Assembly (NCBI GenBank): GCA_040954595.2
Contig: CM082598.2
Coordinates: forward strand, 2,418,001 to 2,482,000
Reading direction: 5' to 3'
Length of the DNA stretch: 64,000 nucleotides
DNA from: Balanoglossus misakiensis
Taxonomy: Eukaryota; Hemichordata
A model generated the notes under the pieces. That model did not search any database, had not been told where the DNA came from, and saw only the letters and a program-made list of their open reading frames with translations. The position numbers were made by a program, and so were the translations under genes. The stretch's first letter is position 1, and the number at the start of each line of letters is the position of its first letter. Positions 28,501-39,736 of the stretch are shown here, piece by piece.

Positions 28501-31500
28501 GCACGGATGTATTATAAGTATGTCATTCATCACGCCCACATCAACTTTAGGTCCAATTGCCACAGTGGGCAATATTCATTCCTTCCAGTACAAAACCATT
28601 TAAAAAGGAAACTCCCCAAGCAATGAATTGTTAGTAAGCCTTGTCAGATCTCTGTACATGGCAACAATAACACACTGCACTTAGTAGGAAAGTTGATTTC
28701 AGGCAGGTTGGTTCTTCTTGGCCAATTAAGCTACTCTGAAAACCGACGTGGGCACATTGTTGCATTATATACATCATGAAATTTTCGCCCACATACAGCC
28801 TTATACACATATACTCTGTAGCCTAACGTTAGTCATTATTTCATTTGGATGCTATACCATTTGTTCCATGACAAGCAATTCCTAAAATATCGACCATCAT
28901 CGTGACCTGTTGGCCTCATTAAACAATTTATTAGATTGGACTGCTCAGATTGTGTTCGCACAATGATATATTACCCATTTAGACATTCGTGTCGGATTTC
29001 CGATTTTGAGATGAGGAATGGTTCATCTTGACTTTCTGATGCGATAGATATGCACACTATATATAGATCTAGATTATCACCTTTGTGGTTTATATTTTGT
29101 CGATGTACGGTAGTGTGTAAAATGATTAAAGGGCCTGGACTTTTTGCATTTATTTGCAAGTAAAATCCAAATCAGGGTCTGTCATGAATTAGAGCAAACC
29201 TAACTGAATTATAACATTGTCAGTTCAAACTTGTAGTTATATGCCAAACTTTACATAAAAGGAAATATGAGAAGTCGGTTATCTTGAACCTGCTGCGAAC
29301 CATGTCTTGAAGAGTTGAGCATGGATTCTAAGTTGACAAATAGCTAAAAACGGCGACAAAATGACTTCTTTAAAATCCCTCTTGTCACACTGAAAGTTCA
29401 AAACCTTGACCCTGACCTCCACTGCACTCTTGAGTCTTGCAAGGAAATTAACCGAAATCTACATGGTCAATGTGAAGTTGATTGATTGATTGTGTAAATT
29501 ATCCTCTCTTGATTTGATGTGAGCAAACTTTGATTGTGTGCTAATCTGTCATTTCGGACAGTGACGTTACATTCGTCTCGACGTTGTTGTGTACTTTGGG
29601 TGTCATTAGTTTGCGTGTGTTGGGCATAAACAACTAGTTGATTGAATAAAATGAATTTAGAATGAATTGACACAAGGCCTAGATAGAGTCTGTGGGAAAA
29701 TGACTGTTGCAGACACAAAAAACTGCATTACGGAAGCACGTACACTCGCAGTCACTGATGACATGACAAAAAATTGGATATTAAGTGATAACATTAGCTA
29801 AAGTTCATGGTACTCAAATGATGACGTCATGCATACATGTGCAATATGCTTTGTACAACATCATGGTCCGTGTTTCAGTTTGTTGACGTTTGCTCAGGGC
29901 TTCCAAAGCAATACTTAGTTTCGACAAGAAAATTACTACTGCACTTTAGGGATAGCTTACGTTACACAGTTAATTACAAGAGATTTAAAAACATAATGGG
30001 TATTCGTAAAATACTTGCCCTTTCCCAGAACCAGACTACTCGCTCAAGATCTCGCTTAAGATCTAAAAATCTTTCCAGTCAGATTACAGACACCAAAGCA
30101 ATGCAGTGTAAGTAATCGTGATTTTCATTTCTATTTAGTCGCTACTAAAGCATGCTAAACGAATCAAATGTCATCGATCTGTCTCCTTTCTCCACAAATC
30201 AAATTTCCTCCACGTATCCCAAATTTATTCTCATGCATCCTTTTTCCGAGTGGAGAGCCACTATCGATCGACTTAGAGTAGGCTGATGTCTAAATACGAT
30301 GAACACTGCATTCCCAATAGGAATGACTTCAAAATGTAGTACTGTACGGGGAGATTAAACCAGTCAGATCGTTTCTTCATCTGGTATACGATAACAATTC
30401 TCCTCCATTACTCAAAACATTACTATACTGGAGCATAAAATATATTTTACATATAATTCAGTACCTACGGGCACATGAATCAATAAATGGTTTTGACACA
30501 GATACAGCTTATAATTACCAATAATAAGATAATTGTCATTTGAAACGTTTCGCTTTTGGGATACCTGTAGTCTAATGTAATATGAATCACTTATCATAAA
30601 GAGCAACTTTATTGCGATTTTTTGAATATAATGTTGTTTCTATCTCTCGCTTTGTTGCTCCATAAAATCTATTTTGGGTAATATTTATATCGTATGATCA
30701 AATTCACAATAATTTAATAATGAGTTATGTCGGTCGCAGTCATAAATGCCTATCTAAAATATTTATCCCGGTGGCTCAGGCTTGTGATTTGGACTGAAAG
30801 GTCTGTGTTTTGGGAAGCTGCCCTCCTTCTCCAACATTTGCAATTAAAGGACTAATTTCGTTTGGATTTGCGCAAGTCATGTACATACAGCTGAACATGC
30901 AGGTCTGGTGAACAGGCAGTTTGACCTCCGGGAATAATCACTGCGTCCGTGGATATCGTTTACCCATCTTCTTCTGTTCCGGGCTGTTTAAATGACCCCT
31001 ACTGATGTCTGGGCATTATGTAATTTTGTCAATTTTAATACAATGGATGGCCAAAGCTAATGTAAATGGCAGAATATCTTGTTTTACGTTATTTAGCCAT
31101 GATGTACATATCTAGAAAGACCTTCTTTAGTTGTATACTATAGCGCTACTGTTCAGTGGAGTGCACTATCACACATATATTCAAAATCAGTTTTCGAATT
31201 GGACTCAAGTCTTCTTATCTTCATTCAATATGATTTGATGTGGCTTGTTTCATAACGCCACAACTGTACAATGACAGTCACGCTATAACTCCTAAATTGT
31301 CTTTCTTCGTTCTGTTTCACACAGTGATGACAGCGAGTTTGAAGGTTACCCTAGAATACATCTCGCCGGACTAAACCTCAACATTTTCGCCAATGGGATA
31401 GTGTTGAAGGTCTCTCCAGGCATCCTCAGGACGCCCTGCATAATGGACATCACGTACTTCCCAGTCGACGAACAGGTATGCGACTTCGAGTTCGGCCAGT

Positions 31501-32669
31501 GGGCCTACCTGGACAGCCAAGTCCGGCTGCACACTGGACAGGACAACGCGACTCTCGAGAACTACCTCCCGAACGTGGAGTGGGATATCACCAATTCCAA
31601 TGCGACCGCCATTGCAAAGATTTTCCAAGGCGTCGATGACACATTCACGACGATTCTAATCAATATGTACATACGGCGAAAACCGCTTTATTACATCGTG
31701 AACCTCATCCTTCCATGCGTCGTGGTCTCTCTTCTGACCGTCGTTGTATTCTGTCTTCCTTCGATGTCATCGGACAAAGTCAGTCTCAGCATATCTCTTC
31801 TCCTGACCATCTATGTCTTCAACATCTTGGTGATCGATCTGCTACCGGCTACTTCCTTAGAGTTACCACTGGTCACTGTTTATCTCATCTTCAGCATGGG
31901 GCTAATCGGATTCTCCGTCGCACTGACCACGCTTGTGTCTCGGATATACAGCAAGGGTGAGGCGGCCAAGCCGGTCCCAGGCTGGGCCAGGGCTATTTTC
32001 CTCGGGAGGCTGGCTAAAGTGCTACTGGTGAAAGTCAGGGGCCACCGCCCTCCCAAGAACACAGACGCCTACCGGGCGCTGAATTCCGAGGAGATCGCCA
32101 TCAGTGAAACCATCTTCCTTCGCTCGAACCAGCGGAAGAAGACCGACAAGGAGCAATACGAGATGAACAGCTGGACACAGCTGGATATTACAAGCAACTC
32201 CAAGACATACAACGGAGGCTGCCTTGCCAAAAAGCGACCCAAATTCGTCGCAAATTCGTTGAATAGGAACAAGAAAAAGAAAGCGGTCAAAGTTTTCTTC
32301 ATATGTGAGAGGACTAATCAGCGAATACTTCATAATTTGGATAAGTTAGTAAAACATACAGAGACACTTATTAGACACGTTGTACCTGATAAGAAGTCAA
32401 AACAGGCAAGTGCTGTATGTTTGTAAATGTATGTATGTATGTATGTAATCTTTCTGCGTCAACGAAAAAATTAACAAAATACTTTTGTAGAGAGAGCTGT
32501 ATGTCCAAAATGCATCGCATTACTTAAATGTTCTATTTTTTTATTTCTTTATCTTTAGAATCATGATGATTGGGTTGCCTTGGCAACTGTGGTTGACCGT
32601 ATCCTCCTCGTCCTTTTTCTAATCGTCGGAGTCGGTGGCGCCAGTCTGATTTTGCCAAACATCACATGA
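12961..32669 (+). CDS. Gene A: nAChR-like Cys-loop channel subunit, first exon uncertain
   Basis: This encodes a subunit of a pentameric ligand-gated ion channel of the plasma membrane. Exons are 12998-13149 (or from the in-frame ATG at 12961), 19225-19269, 24391-24500, 31325-32405 and 32559-32669. Starting at 12961 gives about 511 residues, close to the 524-529 of its neighbours. Seen in the translation: W-N-D and L-T-W of loop D, W-T-P-D of loop A, a Cys-loop with 13 residues between cysteines (about residues 153-167) containing F-P-V-D-E-Q, the loop B Trp (about 174), four membrane segments, and a basic M3-M4 loop. Loop C has no cysteine pair. M2 has Asp at -1', Ser at 2', Leu at 9' and Asp at 20', which predicts cation selectivity. 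Introns 2-4 are 5-7 kb, unlike the compact neighbours. No separate signal-peptide exon was found upstream. The last intron appears to use a GC donor. Ligand unknown. Confidence 0.88.
12998..13149 (+). CDS. Gene A exon 2 (N-terminal extracellular part)
   Basis: A good acceptor (pyrimidine tract then CACAG) precedes 12998, and GTATGT follows 13149. Read in phase 1, the 152 bp encode an N-terminal segment ending M-S-I-T-Q-L-I-D-V, the conserved end of exon 2 in nAChR genes. Two possible N-glycosylation sites are seen (N-Y-S and N-V-T). The frame is open upstream to an ATG at 12961, so the true start is ambiguous. Confidence 0.85.
13150..19224. other. Intron 2 of gene A (6.1 kb)
   Basis: No gene seen. 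Holds the 14-base G run and, at 16467, a short motif AACCCTTTCACTCC that recurs in similar form near 47121 and 60219. Confidence 0.75.
14892..14905. repeat. 14-base G run in intron 2 of gene A
   Basis: Uninterrupted poly-G preceded by GGGTGT; length may be uncertain. Confidence 0.9.
19225..19269 (+). CDS. Gene A exon 3 (45 bp)
   Basis: Exactly 45 bp between GCAG and GTGAGT, phase 0 at both ends, reading D-E-K-S-Q-I-I-T-T-N-V-W-I-Y-Q. It holds the loop D Trp. A 45 bp third exon at this point is a hallmark of nAChR genes. Confidence 0.92.
19516..19596. repeat. (GATA)n microsatellite in intron 3 of gene A
   Basis: About 20 pure copies, with degenerate GATA/GACA units upstream from about 19450. 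Confidence 0.97.
20833..20860. repeat. Perfect 28 bp palindrome
   Basis: CTGAACATTACAGC followed at once by its exact reverse complement. In intron 3 of gene A. Confidence 0.9.
24391..24500 (+). CDS. Gene A exon 4 (110 bp)
   Basis: 110 bp between TCGTAG and GTAAGC, ending in phase 2. It encodes E-W-N-D, then L-T-W, then V-W-T-P-D-T-S-L-L-N. This is the WxPD (loop A) region; the tyrosine that normally follows in alpha subunits is Leu here. Confidence 0.93.
24501..31324. other. Intron 4 of gene A (6.8 kb)
   Basis: Non-coding. Begins with degenerate GTCT units (24527-24562) and contains the nested hairpin at 28394 and one perfect CRE octamer at 29822-29829. No gene seen. Confidence 0.75.
28394..28459. 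repeat. Nested hairpin
   Basis: Outer arms ATCTGAGATT (28394) and AATCTCAGAT (28450-28459) enclose an inner stem AGTGGCT/AGCCACT and a further ACTGA/TCAGT pair. In intron 4 of gene A. Confidence 0.75.
31325..32405 (+). CDS. Gene A exon 5: Cys-loop, loops B/C, M1-M3, intracellular loop
   Basis: Starts after CACACAG in phase 2. It encodes the Cys-loop (C-I-M-D-I-T-Y then F-P-V-D-E-Q-V-C), the loop B Trp in F-G-Q-W-A-Y, an invariant D-T-F-T in loop C, K-P-L-Y-Y at the start of M1, M2 after S-S-D-K, M3, and a Lys-rich cytoplasmic loop. The preferred end is CAG at 32405 before GCAAGT. A GT donor nine bases later (GTATGT at 32415) would add Ala-Ser-Ala. Confidence 0.93.
32427..32447. repeat. Short (ATGT)5 tract
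   Basis: Five units just inside the last intron of gene A, about 20 bases after the donor. Confidence 0.85.
32559..32669 (+). CDS. Gene A exon 6: M4 and C-terminus
   Basis: After the acceptor ATCTTTAG, 111 bp encode N-H-D-D-W-V-A-L-A followed by V-V-D-R-I, the usual start of nAChR M4, then a hydrophobic helix and a short tail ending P-N-I-T before TGA. Same length and phase as exon 6 of genes B, C and D. Confidence 0.93.
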   Translation, partial: NHDDWVALATVVDRILLVLFLIVGVGGASLILPNIT

Positions 32670-32766
32670 TTATACAAGATTACCACGGAAGCATCAGCAT
32701 TACGTCACTCTTCATGTTACATCTTTGTAGTATTATATAGGACAAAAAATCCAAAAGTACTGTATA

Positions 32767-32772
32767 AATAAA
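32767..32772 (+). terminator. Probable poly(A) signal of gene A
   Basis: AATAAA about 100 bases after the gene A stop codon, the first such hexamer downstream. Assignment by position only. Confidence 0.5.
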
Positions 32773-33139
32773 CAGTCAAAAGGGTGACAAGTAAAGCCCT
32801 TGGAAGTTTTTTTTTGTGGAAACCATGGTGATGACTATAAAAATTAATATATGGAATACAATAATGGACATTACTGCACGTCGACTATCACCGCTACATT
32901 TAATTTATGAATTGTGATCACCATTAAACACAGAGGAATGCATTTGGGGATCGACCCATGATATTCACCACTACGCATGCGCTCTTGTGAAATAATAGAC
33001 GCCAAGGGAAGAAAATAACGAGCTGCGAAATGGTGTTATCAAGACACTGAAACAACTGATATCACTTGGACACGATGCTGACGCGCGCCAATATGACTGT
33101 TTCAGCACTCTCCCAGTTCAAGATGAGCAAATTCCAGTA

Positions 33140-33547
33140 ATGGGGACAAGACCCAAGGGATCCAATTTGTCATCAAGTTGTCCAGAAAACCCAGTGCAAG
33201 GTGCTTTGAAGATAAAAGTAGTGAATCTATATCACATGCGTCATGTGGTGGCTATACATTGCATCATCGTGGACACTTTACTTTTTGCTACAACATTTAC
33301 GGTTATTTTTTACAATGCACCTATAGGAGATCGATTTTTTACTATAACTCTATTGATTTCCTTCACAACATCAGCTCTGTCCATTGCTTTAAGACTTCAT
33401 TTTGAACCACCAATTACCACCACTTACTTATCTTTCCCTTACTGGAAGCAAAATACAGAAGAGGACAATTCAGCCTATGCCTATGTACTTTCAATCAAGT
33501 TTACTTATCTTATGAATTTCCTGCACAAACGCATTTCATCCTTTTAA
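33140..33547 (+). CDS. Possible small membrane-protein gene or exon
   Basis: An ATG-started frame of 135 codons, the longest in the window outside the receptor exons. It has a polar N-terminus, a hydrophobic segment at about residues 36-58, a second at about 66-84, and a polar tail. Hydrophobicity and codon use look less random than in the surrounding short frames. Two paired hydrophobic segments after an N-x-Y motif loosely recall ninjurin-type proteins, but the spacing does not match and I do not assign a family. Frames opening after acceptor-like AGs near 33890 and 34696 could be later exons, without firm evidence. No clear promoter, donor or poly(A) site was seen. It could equally be a chance frame or a decayed gene. 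Confidence 0.3.
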   Translation: MGTRPKGSNLSSSCPENPVQGALKIKVVNLYHMRHVVAIHCIIVDTLLFATTFTVIFYNAPIGDRFFTITLLISFTTSALSIALRLHFEPPITTTYLSFPYWKQNTEEDNSAYAYVLSIKFTYLMNFLHKRISSF

Positions 33548-36500
33548 TTCTGGAAGAATGTTCATCCTTCATTTATCTGACCACAAATATAACTTTTAAA
33601 TATTCATAATATTCAAGTCAGTACTACGCATTTTATGTTTCTTTTAAAAAGTAGCATCCCAGGGAAATTTAAAGAATGATACCCAAATGGTGTTACAATA
33701 CACCCCATATTGTGCGTATGGCGGCCATGTTCTAATCGATGGTTGTGATGTATATTACAAGCTCTATGTAGAATTTTAAATGCACCTTGAATCTGCATGC
33801 TCAATCACACGTAATTCCGGCATAAATCACATTTTAAGGTGACAATATATGTTTTAAACTTGTGTGTTATATTTGCTTCAAGGCAGTTTTCCAATGGCGC
33901 CAGCAGACAGACATCGATATGCATCAGGCTGTCATGAACGTGATCGATGAAAAAGGTCAAAGGTCAAGTGATGACAAACTGCAACATTTTTTTTACAATG
34001 CAGCAAAGACTCTGCAACACAAGATTTTGATCAAGTGTCAAATAACTAATACGGATGAGAAAAAGAGACTCTCCAGGAATTTTGACTTGTTTAGCGAATT
34101 TATTTATTTTGATATTTCATCTAAATTTTTGCTCTAGGAAAGTTTTTTAGTGTGTAATGAATTTATTTTAATTTCCCTGTCAAGAATTAAACTATTATTG
34201 AGAGATGGTGTCAGATTTGCAGCTAACCTGCTCTCAGCATCTTTTATGATATAACAATTGTGATTTGCTTGACCACAATATAACACTTCAGTACATCGAT
34301 GCTCATTTTCACCTTCGAACAATCACAAGCCATTTTATGTAAAACTGCACATGCTTTTCCATGTGCAACTCATATATTGCCAATCAAAAGACAAGTGTCC
34401 CCAGGCCCCATAATATACTTTTCTCGCCCTGATAAGTCAAACTGCCTTTTTCGTATACTTTCAATCGTAGTCTAGTGCAAACAAATTACTAAGTAATTTT
34501 TAACGGAAAATATGACATAATTGGTAATAACAGTAATAATATTTCAAAAATACGTACTTAGCATGTTTGAAAACATAGTCCAGTATTGTAATGTATCATT
34601 AAAACATTGATTTCTGATAAATCAAGTGAATAAAATATTCACGATAATGTCATTTCTTGTATGTGTCTCGTATGATTTATACTCTTTACTTTACAGCCAC
34701 TCGGGGCATCACTGTCTGCCTGCACAGATGTATTCCATTTCAAAAACCGATTTCTGAGCCGGAAAATATACCATATCATGAAAATGAAGTCAAGATGCCT
34801 TTACCTCTATTTCAGAAATGTCAACATCTAGCAAATTAATTTGATGCCATCTCCTCTTGCGGAAATCACAGACACTGTTATTCCTCAGTGGCTCGTGCAC
34901 GGCGAACATGTCTAAATTGGACTTTCATCCGACGAAATACAAATGGTACTGAACTGCGTTGACGGCGTAGTGGCAGAGGAAATGTGTTATTATTTTACTT
35001 GATTAAATGACATTTCCAAACGACCGGGCACAATGCCCCAAATCTAGCCATAGACTGTAAAATGTGTGCTTGTTTGCATTCTGCGAAAATCACAGCTAAT
35101 CTGTCCCTATTTCTCACCACACATTGACAAATGATGCTATAAATTACAGTAGCTTACTTTATCACCATTGTGTACTTCCACAAAAAGAAAATTGACAAAT
35201 TTTCTAGCAACGATTATATTAATGTCTGTAATTGTTCATGGAAACTAGTTATATTGTTGACTGACATGACGATAACTATCTTTATACACGCACAATATAA
35301 CTTTAAGTACATGTATACATTTACTCAGTGCTTATGGGTTTGGACATTTGCATGATCTTATGTTTTCTCATTAACCCCATTACTAGATTATATTAACTTA
35401 CTAGTTTTACGCATTTTGCAAAGTACATTCGTCCGAAGAAAACCTCGACGAAGAGGGCGCTATCGATAAAACTGACTATAAGTATGGCCCTATACGATCA
35501 CACCAATCTGGACTTGCTGACTGCATTTGTGTTAACATTTACAAGTTGACTTGCCTTGAGCAGGTCTAGCTCCTAGATCAGCCCTCAGCCATTATAGTTG
35601 TCACAAATTACCCTTGATCGACACTTACCAGAAACCCAACAATCTAATTTTCCTGACTTGTTGTAATTCCAGCATCACCACGGTTTCTTCAGTCCAATGG
35701 AAGCTTCGCACTCTTGTATGTGCCTTATGTTAATGTGTGCAGAGCAATTTTGAATGCAACAAAACTTTAAAAGTTTTGGTGCATTCAAAACCACCAGGAT
35801 GGGGGTTGAGGGGCTCAAGATAAATGCCTGTGACTTACTTTGGTGTTCTTGTGTCTTTTCTCCATGAGTTCTCTGGGCAACCATTCTGTTTCCATGCTGT
35901 AACCATGCTACATCTATTCTTTGTTCTGGTCAATGACATTGCAGCTGCTGTCCACGTCGACTTGTCATCCCAAAAACCTAAAAATGAGTAAACAATCAAA
36001 GTCACAAACCATGCATGCTCATATTTCACTCAACATTAGATTACAAAGTAGAGATCACTGTGCACAATTTTGAATAACATGTAAAATTGTCTCGTATTGG
36101 AAAATTAAAAATGGCTGCAATCTCAGTGTTAACTCCAGGAAAGAAAATAAAAGTCTCCAGTAATTTTCATGAAAACAAGATAGTGAACAACCTGTTTTCG
36201 TTAAAAAGACAACTCATCACACACTTTAATACGTCAAATAATTGAAATGTTAATTGAACTATCTCTGAAATCAGTTTGCGAGGGGCGTACTAGCCTAAAG
36301 ACCCACAAGTTATGCACGGCATTTATGGAATTTCACATCCGTGCATGTCTGTTCTGTATGTGACATTTAAAGGCTATCATTGGCTTATGCCCGAGGTTGC
36401 AATTGGGGGCCCAGGGTGTTTTCCCCTGGGTTAGGGACACAATCAATCTTGGCGTCACCTATACACCCCGGGTTTTGCCAGGTGCAGAGAGACAATACAG

Positions 36501-36575
36501 GCAACAGGCCCACCAGTCCTAACATCGACACGTCTTGTAAAGATTGGATCTCCGGAGCAGCGTATCAACTGTGCG

Positions 36576-36705
36576 ATGGCGCAGTTGCAACAACTTCCAC
36601 TCGTGAGTGGAATTCCATATGCGTCTACTTTACTTGTCGGGCATAATGCAGCATTAGCAGCAATGATAAGTATTCTAGTGTTAACGTCAGTGCCACTCGG
36701 ATGGG
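36576..36705 (+). CDS. Gene B exon 1: start peptide
   Basis: The ATG at 36576 opens 43 codons plus one base before GTGAGT. The segment has a long n-region and then a hydrophobic core (M-I-S-I-L-V-L) ending S-V-P-L-G-W-G. The phase 1 end matches exon 2. The n-region is long for a signal peptide; the in-frame Met at codon 30 could be an alternative start. Confidence 0.85.
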
Positions 36706-39281
36706 GTGAGTTAACACCACTCTATCTGTATATCCATGGGTCAGACAGACATCTGACAAAAAATAAGGATTGTGGATTTAGGTCACTATTCACACAGACA
36801 TCTGATACAAAAAGTGGATTGTGGATTAATTATTATCAAAGTTTATGGTATTATGGGGAGTATGTTTACTCGACCAAATGTCATGTACCAGGGTATATGA
36901 AAGACCTTCGGCAGATCCATTACTGTATGCACTACACGCAACAGTTTCACACAAGATCATTGACTTTCATTTAATAGATTCTAACCCAGACTAAGTACTT
37001 TATAAGTGAAAACGCAATAAAACATAGCATTGATTTGCTTCCCTTTATTAAGAATGTTTACTGTTGATGTTGTGTGTCTGTTTTAGGGTTAATAATGCCA
37101 GGAGAGAAGGAATTACTCGACCATCTATTTACAAATTATACCACACTCGCTCGTCCGGTTGAGAACATAAACGAAAGTATCGATGTTTGGTTTAGCGTAT
37201 CCATAACACAGCTTATAGACGTTGTAAGTATTAATCAATCACAATATTTCTTAACTTCTGTACCATGTCAAACATCATAGATAACTTTCTCATATCAAAC
37301 AAAACTGTGACCCAAAAACAAGTCAAAAGATGGCATGTCATCCCTATAAGATGTATCACACGCTCACACTTATATGTTTTAGGATGAAAAATCACAACTC
37401 ATCACAACCAGCACATGGTTATATCAGGTAAGTCAGAATTTGTCGATCACAGGGATGGCATTCTAACCAGCAAGATTCCACCAACAATTATCATACCACA
37501 GGAAGCCTTAACCTTCCAACTAAAGTTATTACCTAATTGTCACAGTTACGTACTAAAATTAATGCAAAGTGAATACTTATTTAGAGGTTACAAAGTGGTT
37601 TTAGGGGTACAGAGAATATGTTTCAAGAGAATAGTTATATTAAGAAAAGTATGACAAACCAGCATTTCCCCTATATTTTTAGGAGTGGTTTGACCCAAAC
37701 CTGGTGTGGAAAAGGGATGACTACAATGGAATTAAGAGATTAGTACTTCCAGCCACGAAGATCTGGAACCCAGATACATCTTTACTGAACACGTAATGTT
37801 CTTTTCTGTGTATTTTCTGGTTGGCTTTTTACTAGCCAATTTATGCCATATATTATTCGAAGCTTAGTGATAACATTTTTTCTGGTGGTCAAGTTGGTTT
37901 CCTGATCTTTAATTATTTTTCTTTTCCAGAGATGACAGCAGTTCCGAATTTTTTCCTCGCGCTCACAGAGACAATCTTAACGTCAGGATTTCCAATGATG
38001 GCAACATACACAAGGTAGTACCCATGGTGTTGCACACCCCATGCATAATGAATATCCGGTACTTCCCAGTCGACGAGCAGTCCTGTTCCTTCGAGTTTGG
38101 CTTATGGACATACTCCGATTCCATGGTTCGTCTGAGAGCCGCGAAGGACTTTATCACTTTAGAGAACTACATCTTTAATGTGGAATGGGACATTACCAAC
38201 TCCGACATTGTCGAGGAGACAAAGCATTTTATTGGAGATAACGACACATTCACTTCTATCATTGCTACGTTTACCATGAAGAGGAAACCTCTGTACTATG
38301 TTGTTAATCTTATTATTCCGTGCCTGGTGGTAGCCGTATTAACAGTCTTCATATTCTTCCTACCATCAAATTCATCGGAAAAGATAGCCTTAAGTGTATC
38401 CCTCCTACTGACTATATACGTCTTCAATCTGCTAGTCAGTGATCTCCTTCCAACGACGTCATCCTACATGCCACTTTTGACTGAGTACTTGCTATTCGAC
38501 ATGCTTCTCATTGGTATTTCAGTGGCACTCTCGATCTTCACCACTGGCCTCTACAGAAAGGCTGATAGTGATACGTCGCTGTCGCGTGTTCCCTTCTGGA
38601 TACGGAGACTACTGCTAGGCACAGTTGCCGACGTCTTGCTTGCCAGGAGAAAGTTCTGCGGCAAGGACCAGAGTGATGATATTCACCACAAGTGTGGACA
38701 TAGTTTCGTCGATGATACCAACATTGCTCTGAAGTTTCGGAACCAGTCGACCAGTAAGAGTGATACAACTACATCCAGAAAGAGTGGCATCCAAAAGCAA
38801 AAGACCACTGTGCCGGACTTGTCCAGAGGATTGCAACCTCTGCAGAGATGTCCCAGGAAACGTAAAACCGGAGAAAAGCATCATAGACGGGTGATTCATA
38901 GACTGGACAGGATCACACGCTATATCAAGGAATTACGTGATATCTGTTCGCCAAATTGTCCAATTGATGAGGTAAATGTAAATAATAATTAAAAGGCCTA
39001 TAAAGGATAGTACACTTAATTTCTGGTGTTATTGAAACTATTTTGCAACCTTGTTTTTCTATAAAGTATTGGGTTGGCCGTGTATATTTGCTTTGGGGAG
39101 ATTCTTGGCCATCAGTTGGTTTATCCAGGCTCTATACACTGAAACAGAGCTATTCTTTACTTGATTTCAGATTCAAGAAGAATGGTTGATGCTGGCAATG
39201 GTGGTTGATCGGATTTGTCTTCTAGCATTCGTCATAGCGAGTCTAACAGGCACTGTGATTATGTTGCCTCACATAATGTGA
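36576..39281 (+). CDS. Gene B: nAChR-like Cys-loop channel subunit, complete
   Basis: Six exons: 36576-36705, 37087-37223, 37383-37427, 37683-37792, 37930-38971 and 39171-39281, totalling 1575 bp (524 residues). All junctions are GT-AG and in frame. Residues about 1-43 hold a start peptide with a hydrophobic run (A-A-M-I-S-I-L-V-L). The Cys-loop is C179 to C193 with F-P-V-D-E-Q inside; the loop B Trp is near 200 in W-T-Y, so the loop B Tyr is kept. M1 is about 263-286. M2 follows S-S-E-K, with Glu at -1' (291), Ala at 2', Leu at 9' and Asp at 20'. M3 is about 322-343 and M4 about 495-520. Loop C (around D246-T-F) has no vicinal cysteines. It is a predicted cation-channel subunit in the plasma membrane, either non-alpha or with an unusual ligand site. 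Introns are only 137-381 bp. Confidence 0.94.
37087..37223 (+). CDS. Gene B exon 2
   Basis: 137 bp after TGTTTTAG, before GTAAGT. Encodes E-L-L-D-H-L-F-T-N-Y, a possible glycosylation site N-Y-T, A-R-P-V-E-N, and the exon 2 ending S-I-T-Q-L-I-D-V. This is the most canonical nAChR-like N-terminal exon in the cluster apart from gene E. Confidence 0.94.
37383..37427 (+). CDS. Gene B exon 3 (45 bp)
   Basis: 45 bp reading D-E-K-S-Q-L-I-T-T-S-T-W-L-Y-Q between TTTTAG and GTAAGT, with the loop D Trp. Confidence 0.94.
37683..37792 (+). CDS. Gene B exon 4 (110 bp)
   Basis: 110 bp encoding E-W-F-D, L-V-W, then I-W-N-P-D-T-S-L-L-N. The donor is GTAATG; the split Thr codon continues in exon 5. Confidence 0.94.
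37930..38971 (+). CDS. Gene B exon 5: Cys-loop to intracellular loop
   Basis: 1042 bp after TTTTCCAG. Encodes the 13-residue Cys-loop (C-I-M-N-I-R-Y, F-P-V-D-E-Q-S-C), W-T-Y, D-T-F-T, M1, M2, M3 and a cytoplasmic loop with basic patches (R-K-R-K, H-H-R-R) before an amphipathic helix. Ends I-D-E before GTAAAT. Confidence 0.95.
39171..39281 (+). CDS. Gene B exon 6: M4 and C-terminus
   Basis: 111 bp after GATTTCAG: I-Q-E-E-W-L-M-L-A, V-V-D-R-I, a hydrophobic M4 helix, then P-H-I-M and TGA. Confidence 0.94.
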   Translation: MQEEWLMLAMVVDRICLLAFVIASLTGTVIMLPHIM

Positions 39282-39380
39282 CAAATGTTTGGTGTATATT
39301 TATGTATGTTGGAATCTTGTAATAGAATTGACAAACACAGGCATATCATATGAGCTCTCACATGACCCGACTTTTCGCAA

Positions 39381-39386
39381 AATAAA
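39381..39386 (+). terminator. Probable poly(A) signal of gene B
   Basis: AATAAA about 100 bases after the gene B stop, a spacing similar to that in gene A. Confidence 0.45.
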
Positions 39387-39736
39387 ACCACAAGTACCTA
39401 TATTACTACATCTTGGTTGCCTGAATATCTATATGTTAGCGAGAACATTGATGTACTGGTCTCCCAATTGGCTATAAACAGCCTTCAAAGCTAACCTACC
39501 CTAGTGTGCTAATCCCAAAGGGTGTTTCAAGGTCTTCTTCTGCTCATTCTCAAGGTGTTAAGCTGCTTGAGTTATCTCTTGAGAGTTTCATTCCATCTAT
39601 GGCATTAATATGTAGTATGTCCAAGTTCATGATGCAGTCGAAAAACCTCCACATTTCATGTTACCTGGTGGGAAGAATTATTGAAATATTGTGTTAATTT
39701 AACATCTAGATTTATCATTCATTCAATGATTCAATG

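Larger units (their letters stand above)
32670..36575. other. Intergenic region between genes A and B
   Basis: Holds the gene A poly(A) signal and the uncertain frame at 33140. Open stretches after acceptor-like AGs near 33890 and 34696 could be exons but show no known motif. Must also contain the gene B promoter; no clear TATA box seen. Confidence 0.6.

Noticed and set aside
36380-36646. 88-codon frame overlapping gene B exon 1
   Set aside because: Out-of-frame shadow of the supported first exon; starts at a non-ATG codon.
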